Assembly (NCBI GenBank): GCA_903813345.2 | Contig: CAIIXF020000005.1 | Span: forward strand, 62,001 to 126,000 | Source of the DNA: Owenia fusiformis | Lineage: Eukaryota > Annelida > Polychaeta > Sabellida > Oweniidae | Length of the DNA stretch: 64,000 nucleotides | Reading direction: 5' to 3' | In this document: positions 45,372 through 55,438 of the stretch, one piece after another | Layout of the letters: every line of letters begins with the position of its first letter | How positions within the stretch are numbered: position 1 is the stretch's first letter | The notes under the pieces: model-generated | Databases searched by the model: none | What the model was told of the DNA's origin: nothing | Seen by the model: the letters and a program-made list of their open reading frames with translations, nothing else | Translations under genes and position numbers: made by a program

Positions 45372-45925
45372 AGTGTCCGAAAAGTAAGTCAAAATAAAAA
45401 GTTCTCCAAATTTAAGGTATGAGTTATGGATTAAGGATAGAATTTTCTCCGGAATCCGACTTCGGTTTGGAAGTTATGGCGTTTTAAAAGCTCAAAAATC
45501 GCTAAATTTGGTGCCCCGTGTTAATTCAGTGGGAAAAAAGATTTTTTGAGTACAGCTTAATATAATGAAAGCCTATGAAAGAAGGGGACCTCGAAGGCTA
45601 CTTAGCTTCCAAATTTGGACACCAAAATCCCAAGGTCAAAATCTCAAAAAAGCTCAGAAATCGCTAAATTTGGTGCCCCATGTTAATTCCATGGGAAAAA
45701 AAGATTAATATAACGAAAGCCTTTAAAAGAAGGTGACCTCAAAAGCACCCTAGATACAAAATTTGGTCACCAAAATGCCTAGGTCAAAATCTACATCAAA
45801 TTCATAGTTTTTCCTTATTTTGCAATTCTGACTCTATACTTTCAAAACATTCTTCGAAATTTGGTATATTAATAGCTAAAATTAAGCTAATAGTGACAGC
45901 CTTTTGCCGTCAGAAAGTATTGACT
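45372..45925 (+). mobile_element. Rearranged fragment of the Helitron-like A/B family
   Basis: 'gtccgaaaagtaagtcaaaa', 'gttatggcgtttt', 'ccttttgccgtcagaaagta' are shared with 1-3613. The segment containing 'cgctaaatttggtgcccc' occurs twice (45495 and 45665), a local duplication. Ends lost. Confidence 0.75.
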
Positions 45926-46404
45926 CGAACTAGATAAAATGGTGAGATTGGAGAAACTGAGCCCCGAACTCCAAAATATTCCTTTAAGATTCGGTCACAT
46001 TGACAACTATGTCAATTCAATTCTATATTAATGAACTTCCAATACTCAAAGCCAGTTACAAATACATTCCAGAAGGCGCGTCAAGAATAAGTTCAACAGC
46101 GATCAATCTGGCGTTTGCTGTCGACTGTTCATGATGTTATAGGACTAATCTGGGATGCCGCTTGATTAACTAACGCAAAGTAAAACAAAACTGACAGATT
46201 CGCAGGTGAATGTAAAAGTTAATGCTGATTTATGGATACAATCTCTTGTTATAGCGGACATGGATTTACAGATACGCATGGGAATATTATTTGAACACAT
46301 CTTGCTGTGTTTCCTTACATGTAAGTGTTTATACAGTTTGTTGGTATTGATGAAAACGTTTGTCTGTGGTTATTGGCACGTGTTTGTAAATATATAATAC
46401 TTTA
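45926..46404. other. No recognisable feature
   Basis: The frame 46206-46397 has no domain. Nothing supported. Confidence 0.35.
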
Positions 46405-46544
46405 TGCCTTGGCCACATGTGCTCCGATCCATCGGCCGACGCCCGGCCGATTGAGTGTTTTGTTCAATATTGTATTCAATTTTGAACAAAATACTCAATC
46501 GGCCGGGCACCGTAGTGAAAATCGGAGCAAATGTGCCCAAGGCA
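46405..46544. mobile_element. 140-bp palindromic MITE, copy 2 (TTA target duplication)
   Basis: TTA at 46402-46404 and 46545-46547. TGCCTTGGCCACATGTG at left; inverted caaatgtgcccaaggca at right. Almost the whole element is one hairpin with the GC-rich cggccgattgagt pair. TTA duplication suggests PIF/Harbinger mobilisation. About 90% alike to copy 1 by eye. Confidence 0.85.
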
Positions 46545-47140
46545 TTAATATGGTATATTATAATAATATCTCACCTGGCGAAAGCCATCGAGGTGGACAA
46601 TTTGATGAGACAACCGCGGACTGCGACTCGCGTATATAACTTTTCAGAGTTCAGAATAACAATTGTTACAGATGCCGTAATAAAAAAGACATCGAGGAAA
46701 TACAAATGCACAAAACAAACTGTATGCCAGTGGGATGGTTAGATTCAATAATAGCAAAGTTGTATTGGCTAATCACATTTCATATTGCATTATATCGCTG
46801 AGAATCTAATAATACCAATTGGTTTTACAAGCTACTTATTTATGATAGTTATAAAAATTCAAGCAATATCAAAGTACCACTCTCTATATACAGGGCGTAT
46901 CAAAAAAACGCAACAAGTAGTTACCTCGTAAAATTACAAAACTAGTGATGACTACATCAATTTCATTCAATGTACCATAAAGCCTCGTCTCTCCTCTTTG
47001 CAATGATATGTCATTCATTCACGTTTGGTAATGGTTGGGTGAGAAATCCTTCCATTTGCACAGTGGGTCAAAATCGGCTCTGGACCAAGTTTTAGATATT
47101 GCAAAAATCAGTGCAAGGGCTAAGTGCCGATGTAAGTTGC

Positions 47141-47380
47141 CCTGACTGGAATTGTTGTGACTTTTTCTTTTGGAGCTATCTCAGGAGCATCTGTGCTCAC
47201 AATTCCTCCACCAGATATTGCAAAACCTTGAGAAAGAATTGCCCATGGGCTGCTTTTCTCTGCTTTAACCCATAGATGACTCAGGGCTGAACCATGCATG
47301 ACGTGGACAGAAGAGCGCTTCTTTATGTGCAAGGAAGTGGTGGCAATTTGGAGGGATATAGGATGTATTCTTGCAAGAAT
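47141..47380 (+). pseudogene. C-terminal remnant of a mariner/IS630-type transposase
   Basis: Reads PDWNCCDFFFWSYLRSICAH, then a stop-broken stretch and DVDRRALLYVQGSGGNLEGY. The D-F-F-x-W-x-Y-L block and the R-R-A-L...G-G-x-L-E-G tail are the last catalytic block and C-terminus of mariner-like transposases. In-frame stops at about 47273 and 47285 make it a pseudogene. It points rightward within the composite element. Confidence 0.65.
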
Positions 47381-47928
47381 ATGCGTATGAACACTTTACT
47401 GTCTATGCCACACCTGTCACACCTTCTTCCAATAGCCCCTATGCCCCTTGTACTGACTTTTGTAATGTTTAAAACTTTGGTCCGAGCTGAATTTTGCAAA
47501 ATTAATGATTATTCGGTCAGCCGTGACTCCCTGTGAATGAATGATATTCCATTGCAAAGAGGAGTAAATGGTATATTGAATGAAAAGGATTCAGTCAGCA
47601 TTGGTTTTATGTTTTCTTCCAACACTGTGGCTAGTCGATCTATTTGGATGCAGTCATTTATATGCAATGTATTGTGGGTGCTCGCGTACATTATAGGGAA
47701 TGGGATCATTGCAAAAGTATGACAGCAAATCGAGGTAAGTGATCTCAGAGTTTTTACTTAACATTGTGACTTGAAATCTTGCATACATATTCAATATGCA
47801 TAGTATCACAATGTGTGAACGTTTCAGCTACCATATTCCTATAGGGAAGATATTTGAAAAACATTTCGTAAACTTTAACATATATATGTATAAAATGGAT
47901 GCCACTATGTATCATTTGGTACCCTTTG

Positions 47929-47998
47929 CATTCGTTTGACTTCACTTCTTAAAGAGAGCTTCGTCTGTAGTTTAACTAGACTCTGCACGCAGGGTAAT
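47929..47998. repeat. Short dispersed repeat, copy 2
   Basis: Second copy of 28569-28655, bounded here by ACCCTTTGC and GCAGGGT. Confidence 0.7.
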
Positions 47999-48022
47999 CA
48001 TTTGGATTCAGAACGGTAACAA

Positions 48023-50008
48023 ATGGATGCTATAATAAATTATACTTTTATCATGATGATTTATTTACTGATGGCCAACTGGCCAGATTTTCTTTGTATT
48101 CATTGTTTGGATAAACATTCCTCATTCAGTAAAGTAATTAGCCACACCATTTCAAGACACCCTCATGAAGAATTGAAAATACTATATATAAACCCATCAA
48201 CTGGAAAATGCCATTACAGATGAAAAATCTATGGTTTTATCCCTAATACTGTTAATTTGAAAAACGGGTCCATAACATGTAATGATGACAATGAAAATGT
48301 TGAGATTAGGTACGCCAATGAAGTGAATTCAGAGCCAAAGACTCATCAACACACTGGAATACCCACAGATCAAGTTTCATAGCCTTGCCCAAGTCGGTCT
48401 CTTTTACTTATCTTGATTTCTATTATGACCGCCTTGTACCCAAGAGAAAGCCACGTGCTTTACCGACCCAATGTTTTTGTCGGTAAAATTTGACCAATCA
48501 ACGACGGCCCTACATCGCCGGACTAGGTCTTCGTGCATTTCCATCGCGAATTCAGTTTTGATTTTGAATCAACATTGAATTGCATGATTTCATTATACGA
48601 ATATTAATGACTGCTTACATTCCAATGTAATAACATAATATATTGTAACCCTCAAGAAACACTCGATCAGATCAGATAACCTTTCGATTCAGAAGCACTC
48701 GTTGCCATAAGTCGCGCCCTCAAAACCCGGGTTTGCCGTCATCCGAACCCGCCTTTGCAAAAAAACGAACGGTGCATTATTTGACTCGTTTGTGTTATTT
48801 TCGATGCTTTTCAAACCAGAATATTCATTGTTTTTATAAGAAGGGTTCCTCGTAATTAACTCTTAACTATGGATATGTTAACTTAACTGCAACGGACTTT
48901 TAACGAGATGTTTTGCGCATAGGGTTATAAAGTGCCTTGTATGATGCGCCCTCAAAACTCGGGTTTGCCGTCATCCAAATCCGCCTTTGCAAAAATGTGA
49001 ACGGTTCATAATTAGAGTCATTCGTGTTATTTTCGGGAGTTTTCAAACCTGGATTTAATTGCTTTTATTAGAAGAGTTTCTCGTTATCAATTGTAATATT
49101 GTAAGATTTTGGCCGAGACTGACACAACAGAAATTGTCAACACTGGAGGATGGTAATAGATCGTTATGTATTTAAATCAAATATTATTCATATTTATGAA
49201 TAAAAATAAATGTATGTAAAGTTCCTCATCTCTACTGGTCAATTTTTCCTTGCTTTAGTAGCCGTTGTCCTGATATATTATCTTAGTCAAAATAGAGAAC
49301 GAACGAATATAAGGGGTCTTCTAGCTTTGCACATTTTAGACCAATCATAATTTATAACTTTTTCTAATATGTTTAATGTCTTGGTAGACAAAAAATAACA
49401 CGTATAAATTTCTAATAAAACGAACTTTTATATTTCGTGGCGTCATTAAACACTTATTTCGTTTGGAATGGCCTTAAACCCTGGTCCGCGAAACACACAT
49501 TTAAATAAGGGATTGGCGTACCCGGGTCTGACTGTAAACCTCCTGTTCACTCTCGTATGAATTATGAATGTAGTTTCGCACAGTTGTCAACGGAAACATA
49601 CAGTGAACCCTGCTTTCCCGAACCCGGGTTTCCAGGATTCGCCTCGCATGCCTTCGACTCTTTCTCTTTCGATTGGTCAATCAGCCTGAAGTCACGATAC
49701 CCTTAGGTAGCGTAGGTATTATGGGAATCTCGGAACCGCTGAATAACTTAGCATAATATCAGCGATGATGCATTGGATTGTACAAGGTGGTAATAACTCA
49801 AGATCATATTAGTAAATAAATACCGACTTGGGCAAGGCTACAAGTTTCTGAGCCATTAACATTCCTTAAAAGTGACAATGAGCAGCCAACAGATGGACCA
49901 TCCGTAAATCTTGATGATTTTGTCAGCTCAGCTGAACTAGCCTACAGATTCCTTGAAACAAATGACCCAAATTCAAGAATAATATTATCTATTTCCAATT
50001 TTTTTTAA
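48023..50008 (+). pseudogene. Zinc-finger-like open frame split by an hAT-like insertion
   Basis: Plus-strand coding-like frame in two parts: 48023-48370 with the first target copy, and from 49841 to the TAA at 50006-50008. Part one contains FLCIHCLDKHSSFSKVISHT followed by ISRHPHEELKIL, matching a C-x2-C-x12-H-x4-H zinc finger, and later an Asn/Asp/Glu-rich stretch. One in-frame TGA (48221-48223) lies after the finger. Without the insertion the flanks read GIPTDQVSEPLTFLKS in one frame, and part two continues LDDFVSSAELAYRFLETNDP. The zinc finger and acidic linker suggest a transposon- or host-derived DNA-binding protein; no family named. It sits inside the composite mariner-like element. 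Confidence 0.45.
48379..49840. mobile_element. Nested hAT-like TIR element with 8-bp target duplication
   Basis: TIR TAGCCTTGCCCAAGTCGGT at left and its inverse at 49822-49840. CAAGTTTC lies at 48371-48378 and 49841-49848, an 8-bp duplication (one extra A at the left junction). TAG-starting ends and 8-bp duplication fit hAT. 1.46 kb without recognisable transposase. A 239-bp tandem pair inside begins 'gcgccctcaaaac(c/t)cggg' at about 48715 and 48950. Confidence 0.75.
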
Positions 50009-50400
50009 ATCGTGTGCATTATTATTGTTTTTGGACACTGTAGATTAAAATATTAAAAATACACACATTCAAAATGATTCAATTAAAACCAATTGAATCC
50101 ATTAAGAACGTCTACTAATCCAAAAGATACATCATAATTAAATTGCTTTTTTAAAGCGGATATTTCATTCCATAACCCCAAAAAATATTATAAAACGCAT
50201 TGTATTTGTATTTTACTTCACACAGACATATTTGTGTACGTGAAATAATCATATTACTTGAATTTTTTATTCCCCATTATAAGGTAAACCTATGGCAAAT
50301 TATACATATCTTCTCACAGCTATGAGCGAGATGATAAAACTGGTCGAGTGAACTCGTTTGAGTTATCTATTCTCCGTAAAAATATCAGAGAATGTGTGTT
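50009..50400. other. AT-rich interior of the composite element
   Basis: No feature seen. Confidence 0.4.
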
Positions 50401-50797
50401 TATAGCGTAGCTTTGGTTTTGTAAATCAATGAAGTATGAAATACACGGATGAGTAAATATAGATTATTTAAACAGAAGTGCAAAATTCTTCCATTGAAAA
50501 GTACATAGGCGAGCACCCACGATACATTGCATATAAATGACTGCATCCACATAGATCGACTAGCCACAGTGTCCAATATTGCATGGGCTCCGTACACTGA
50601 CTTTTGCGATGTTTATAACTTGGTCCCAAGCTAATTCTGGCCCAATTTGCAAATGGAATGATTACTCGCCCAACCATGGCCAAATATCAAAGAGGAGACA
50701 CGTGACTTTATGGTGCGTTGAATGAAATCAATGCTGTTATCACTGGTTTTGTGCTTTTCCGAGATAACAATCTGTTGCGTTTTTTTGATACGCACTG

Positions 50798-51074
50798 TAC
50801 ATCGGCCCAATACAAATCGGGAAACAATAAGTCTTAAATGATGTTATTGGGTTGCTTCCCCATTCTTTCACTATTATCATCATATGTCAACTTCAACAGC
50901 ATATGCACAACGATGCGTATCTCCTGCTGACAAGAGACTGATAAACATAATAGATTGAAACTGAAGCCAAAGACTGAACATTCAGAGAACAAAGTCATTC
51001 ATCACGTTAATCACAAATATCAGTCCGTAATAGACTCCAAATAGGTTCAACGTAAACGTAATCTTCTGCTTCTA
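50798..51074. other. Spacer between elements
   Basis: No feature seen. Confidence 0.4.
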
Positions 51075-51191
51075 CACTGGCGTTTAACGTATCTCAAACA
51101 TCATGCCTAGTAGCACAAAACTCACGGCACATGTATCTCTATGGAGTTTTATTAAATCATTTGTTTTTATTCATTGATGATTTTCTGAACC

Positions 51192-51359
51192 ATGAATGAT
51201 CTGCATTTTATCAAAAACAAGATGCTTCGATTAAGTGGCAATAAATGGAGCGTTCAAATCTCCTATGAGCTACATGCCCGGGGAATATCCTCACTGAGTT
51301 GGAAATCTACATTTGCAACACCATTAGGATGGGGAGAAGGGGTAAGTTTTGTTTGAAAA
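51192..51359 (+). CDS. Short exon-like frame with donor, inside the CACTGGCG element
   Basis: Opens MNDLHFIKNKMLRLSGNKWS and continues VQISYELHARGISSLSWKST to GWGEG, where GTAAGT forms a strong donor at about 51341. Fifty codons to the donor. Composition looks protein-like, with several Trp and charged residues. It may be an exon of the element's gene or of a captured gene. No family recognised. Confidence 0.25.
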
Positions 51360-51951
51360 CCAAATGATGTAACACCTACGTTTCAAAGTCAAGTGTTTCA
51401 GCTAGTGTTATTTTCACAAATACAAATATATATATATAACCGTATACCATACGCAAATAAACAACAAGATCCACCATGTCTAAAATGCAATGATTGCTAC
51501 GTAGCATCGACCTCTTCACAGAAATATTAACGTAACCATCTGCTAATGAATACGTAACGTAAACTTACACTTACTTCTCGTATCCAAATTGTATTAAAAT
51601 ATTTAATACGTCAATTACGTATAAGCAAAATGGTTGAAATGATTCAATATATTTGTAGACTGCACCTGCACTGCACCTGTGGCAAAAATTGCAGGTCGCT
51701 AAATGGATTAAATGGCCCCGACCCGTGGTGTTGGAAAGCATCGATGTTGTAATAAAATCGGTAATATATATTATGCAAAACAATTCATCGAATATAAATG
51801 ACTTCTTATTCTCATTCTGAGAATTGGAGTAAGACATACAGGTAACTTTTTGCTGTATAAAGTTGCATTGCAAATCATATATGGGAACATATGCAATTTA
51901 TTCAACATTCTATTCATTATCATGGTCTAAAATTATTTTCTCCACATAAAT

Positions 51952-52438
51952 ACCCCAGTCACATTTGTCGCACGGCGGCCGCAAGTCGACCGCAGAACAA
52001 TTAAATCGGTATATTTCTGCGGCGAGCGTAGAAAAACTACGCTCGCCTTGCGGCCTCCGTGCGGCGAATGCAGATTTTTACAGGCCGCAGGGAAGGCTTA
52101 GAAATTATAACTCGGAGTTATAATATTTTTCATTTCTGAGGTCCCCGTATAAATCAACTGGCTCAACAAGATTGAATCATTATTTGTCAATGTTTCACGA
52201 TCACTTTTCATTTGATATTACTTCCTAGCACTATGAATAACATTTATAAATTGTCCTGATGTAAATAAAATGAAAAAAGTATTATTTATCAACAGAAATT
52301 TAAAATTCACCGTGCGGCTGCCGTGGGAAATGTGACTGCAAAAGTATGAGAGCGCAAAAATTCTGCGGCGAGCGTAGAAAAGCAACTGGCCGCAGAAATG
52401 ATAGACCGCACGGCGGCCGCAGGAAATGTGACTGGGGT
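51952..52438. mobile_element. GC-rich palindromic MITE nested in the CACTGGCG element
   Basis: ACCCCAGTCACATTTGTCGC at left, inverse with gaaatgtgactggggt at right. Both ends continue into CACGGCGGCCGC. Inside is a perfect hairpin GGCGAGCGTAG-aaaaa-CTACGCTCGCC, and 'ctgcggcgagcgtagaaaa' recurs near the right end. Related in style to the 140-bp MITEs (shared GTCACATTTG). Confidence 0.75.
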
Positions 52439-52547
52439 GATTAGCAGAAAATGTTCCAATGGCCAAGTTCTTAATAAAATTTAATTAGTGATTCTAAAAG
52501 AGACCCGTCTGCCATTATAACATTCTCAGCAGATTACACGGCTTCTA

Positions 52548-52811
52548 TTAAATTTCGTATATCCCTTGCTTCTTCATCTCTTTTACAATTATGTGTAGAT
52601 TTTGGCATTTTCCGAGTCGATTTAACACCCCTTGGGTCAATCGCACCGTGCATTTTTTACTGTCGATTAAGAGTGCCTCTCCATTTTCTGTAATAAAAAT
52701 GACCCATGTATCTATTTTGTTAAATTCGAAATGTCCCGATTTTGCATTCAAGATGCTCATAGGAAATGCATGGTGTCTGCTGAAAATCTTACAATATTCA
52801 AAGTTACTCAC
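52548..52811 (-). CDS. Unidentified minus-strand ORF
   Basis: Eighty-seven codons, opening MSNFEYCKIFSRHHAFPMSI. The latter half (GEALLIDSKKCTVRLTQGVL then NRLGKCQNLHIIVKEMKKQG) has a soluble-protein look. The opposite strand is also open (52591-52842), which weakens the case. Inside the CACTGGCG element; no family recognised. Confidence 0.2.
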   Translation of the reverse strand: MSNFEYCKIFSRHHAFPMSILNAKSGHFEFNKIDTWVIFITENGEALLIDSKKCTVRLTQGVLNRLGKCQNLHIIVKEMKKQGIYEI

Positions 52812-53009
52812 TCACCGATCAACGTTTATTCTTAATTCATAGCCCGTTTATTGAATCATCGGTATATTGATTGACAAGTCACATTACTTGTGCTAGAAAT
52901 AATACACCAAATGAATGATATAAAGGATTTAATAAAACCCCATAGAGATATATGTGCCGTGAGTTTTGTGCTACTAGGTATGATGTTTGAGATACGTTAA
53001 ACGCCAGTG

Positions 53010-53944
53010 TTGTACCAAAACACAAACCTCATTACGTATACAATTCAACAAACAAAGGGACCAGCTCTACCGATGCTTGCTGGTCGTTTATAGCTTGTTC
53101 CAGGTGCAATTTGCTTATGGCATTATAAGTTCATCTTCGACTTCAAAGGTTTCTAACAGTTGGAGTTGAAGTTTGAGCAACTGAAACCTTGTGAATCAAA
53201 ATGTTATACGTTGGCAAGTGCTTATTATTGAGCCAATGGTATCACATTTTAACAAACGATACACTCCCTCCAATAGGGAATTTACTCCCCAAAACACACA
53301 CTCCCCCCAAAATGGCATTTACTCCCCAAAACATACATTCCCCTCCACAAAACATACACCCCCCCCACCCTCCATAAGTTCTTCATTCGATAGCATATGA
53401 AAGCCTGTTATGTTTCAATCTTTAATTTATTATTTTTTACAATAGTTCGGAAATTATGACAAAGGAAAAATGAATTGCGGATTTCTGACTTCTTAGTATG
53501 TACTTATGCTTTACTCGATGAGGATTGGCAGCCATTATTCAACTCGATACTCCGTTGCCCGGTGTAACAGATTTAAGTGTCCCACGGTGGTCAGTGTCCG
53601 TAGGACAGCCAACCCTAGGGATCGGGGTCCTACGGCTGTCAGTTGGAGGACATTAAAAACCAGGTTTTATTTCCTATATTTACAATGATAAAATGGGGAG
53701 ACAGTTATAACTGGGGAGACTCTCAGATCTGTCACAGTAACAGATTGTAATGTCCCCCGTTGATAGGATTTAATACTCGTAGTTAATAGGATCAAAGTCA
53801 GAGTGTAGTCGAAATCCACCTTATTAGTTTTTATAGATATACTTTACTTATTTCTATATTTATTCTTCCTAACAACTTTTCTCCTACTTCTAGCTAGGTC
53901 TGAGTTAACTCTTATATGCTTCTTCTAAGAACCTGAGCTGCACT
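53010..53944. other. Intergenic with a C-rich low-complexity patch
   Basis: 53255-53375 repeats 'tttactccccaaaacacaca'-type words (three to four diverged copies). No gene supported. Confidence 0.5.
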
Positions 53945-54554
53945 TGGCAGGAAATGAATTTTTATCTAGGTCAATGTCAAAGGTCAAAATCTAGGTCAAA
54001 TCAGAGTTTTTTTAAGTTTCTCAGATTTCGTCCTCTAACTTCATTATTTCTTGCGATGAATTAAAGTGTCACTAGATATAAGCATTCCCTACAAATTGCT
54101 TATTATATGTTTGCATTGAATTTTTACCGTTTTTGAGATAATTGACGTCAAAAACGGTAAAATGGGTCATTTTGCTTCAAATTGACCAATTTCTTTTTAA
54201 AAATAATCTACAAGTCCCCGGAAACTCAAATCTGATCTTACTTTTGACCTTCTGGGTTCAAATTTAGGTTATTTAATCACAAAAGACCTACTGATGTCTA
54301 AAAAGCTAATGACCATTTATTTAAAGTTTTGAGATATTAGAGCTCAAAAACTAAAAAAAATCAAATTGCGAACTTTTTCAAGGCCAAATTTCAACTTGGT
54401 TCAATTTTAACAAATCTTTTTTGAAACATCATTTACAAGTTTCGTTGAGTTCTAGCATGACCTTGGACTTGAGATTTGACCTTTTGCTGACCTTCAAATT
54501 GTCAAAAATGCCTACGGGGCCTCCGCAAGATTACTTGCAATCTTAAAATTCTAG
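53945..54554 (+). mobile_element. Helitron-like repeat C (CTAG-ended)
   Basis: Head shares 'tttttatctaggtcaa' and 'aggtcaaaatctaggtcaaa' with repeats A and B. Right end: AAGATT (54527-54532), 6-nt loop, AATCTT (54539-54544), spacer AAAATT, CTAG (54551-54554), then T. The hairpin sequence differs from A/B but position and spacing agree, so this is a sister family. Interior resembles 16009-16555. The 5' end is approximate. Confidence 0.6.
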
Positions 54555-54574
54555 TTATTTTATTAATTGACGTA

Positions 54575-55436
54575 CACTCCCCTCCATAAGTTTGGCAACC
54601 TTTTTTTCCCATTGAACTACGTGTTAAAGCCTCTCTACGTTTGGATTTTTATTTACTTAACCTGCGGTGAAATAACTTATAATATTGATGGAAACGTAAC
54701 TTGACTTTATTTCCAATACCTCCAAATTTTCTCAATTCCTTTCCTCAATTACAATAGGTCGAAAATTGATGATAGATTTGATGAATTTTTGAAAATCGTC
54801 CAATGGGAAATGGAGGGTTCGGGGCAAATCAGAAATCAGGATATCTTTTCAGTAAAAGATTCAGCAAAAAATATTTTTATATAGAAAATTGACTTGTCTA
54901 TCTTTTATGAACACTAAGTGTTTAGTTTATTTGATGAATATTAAAGTTACAGCGCTTCAAAGTCATTTTTGAAAATAATTTTTCGCCTCCTGTGTTATTT
55001 CAATGGGAGAGTTTTTTTGAAAAACAATTTTGACTTTAAAGCCTTATACCTTTGTTGAACCTGAAGAAACATATCAATTTTTTGTTAAATAAAGTTAGCA
55101 AATTCAATTGCCTGCCTAACTCGAATTTTTTGCAAGGACTCGGATGGACGGATATTCTGTCATATGACTTGCGGCAAACCTACCATTTCCCATTGGTTAA
55201 CATGGGAATGTCGATTTTCAAAAATTCATCTAATTCATCATCAATTTTCGACCTACTGTAATTGAGGAAAAAAATTGAGAAAATTTGGAGGTATTGGAAT
55301 TAAAGTCAAATTACGTTTCCATCAATAGTATAAGTATTTTCATCGCAGGTTAAGTAAATAAAAATTCAAAGGTAAAGAGGCTTTAACACGTAGTTCAATG
55401 GGGGAAAAAAGATTGCCAAACTTATGGAGTGCAGTG
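54575..55436. mobile_element. Tc1/mariner-type foldback MITE (CACTCC..CATAAGTTTGG)
   Basis: TA-flanked (54573-54574, 55437-55438). Ends CACTCCCCTCCATAAGTTTG and, inverted, CACTGCACTCCATAAGTTTG. The inverted arms extend about 260 bp each ('caattacaataggtcgaaaa' versus 'ttttcgacctactgtaattg'). 862 bp. The frame 55052-55261 crosses the right arm and is not supported. Confidence 0.8.
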
Positions 55437-55438
55437 TA

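Larger units (their letters stand above)
46891..50797. mobile_element. Tc1/mariner-type composite element (CAGGGCGTATC family)
   Basis: TA-flanked; left CAGGGCGTATCAAAAAAACG, right, inverted, CAGTGCGTATCAAAAAAACG. The first ~200 bp (46891-47100) match the last ~200 bp inverted. A third copy of the end lies at 47450-47615 in the orientation of the right end, so the left side is itself snap-back. 47616-47705 mirrors 50490-50580. Inside lie a transposase remnant (47141-47380), a short dispersed repeat, a zinc-finger-like frame, and a separate nested element (48379-49840). Confidence 0.7.
51075..53009. mobile_element. CACTGGCG-ended TIR element, ~85-bp TIRs
   Basis: Left CACTGGCGTTTAACGTATCT continuing through 'agtagcacaaaactcacggc' to about 51160; right is the inverse at 52925-53009. 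TIRs are close to 95% alike by eye. Flanking triplets do not match, so the target duplication is unresolved. CACTG termini are shared with 38041 and 58883. It carries a nested palindromic MITE (51952-52438) and two short unexplained frames. Confidence 0.7.
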
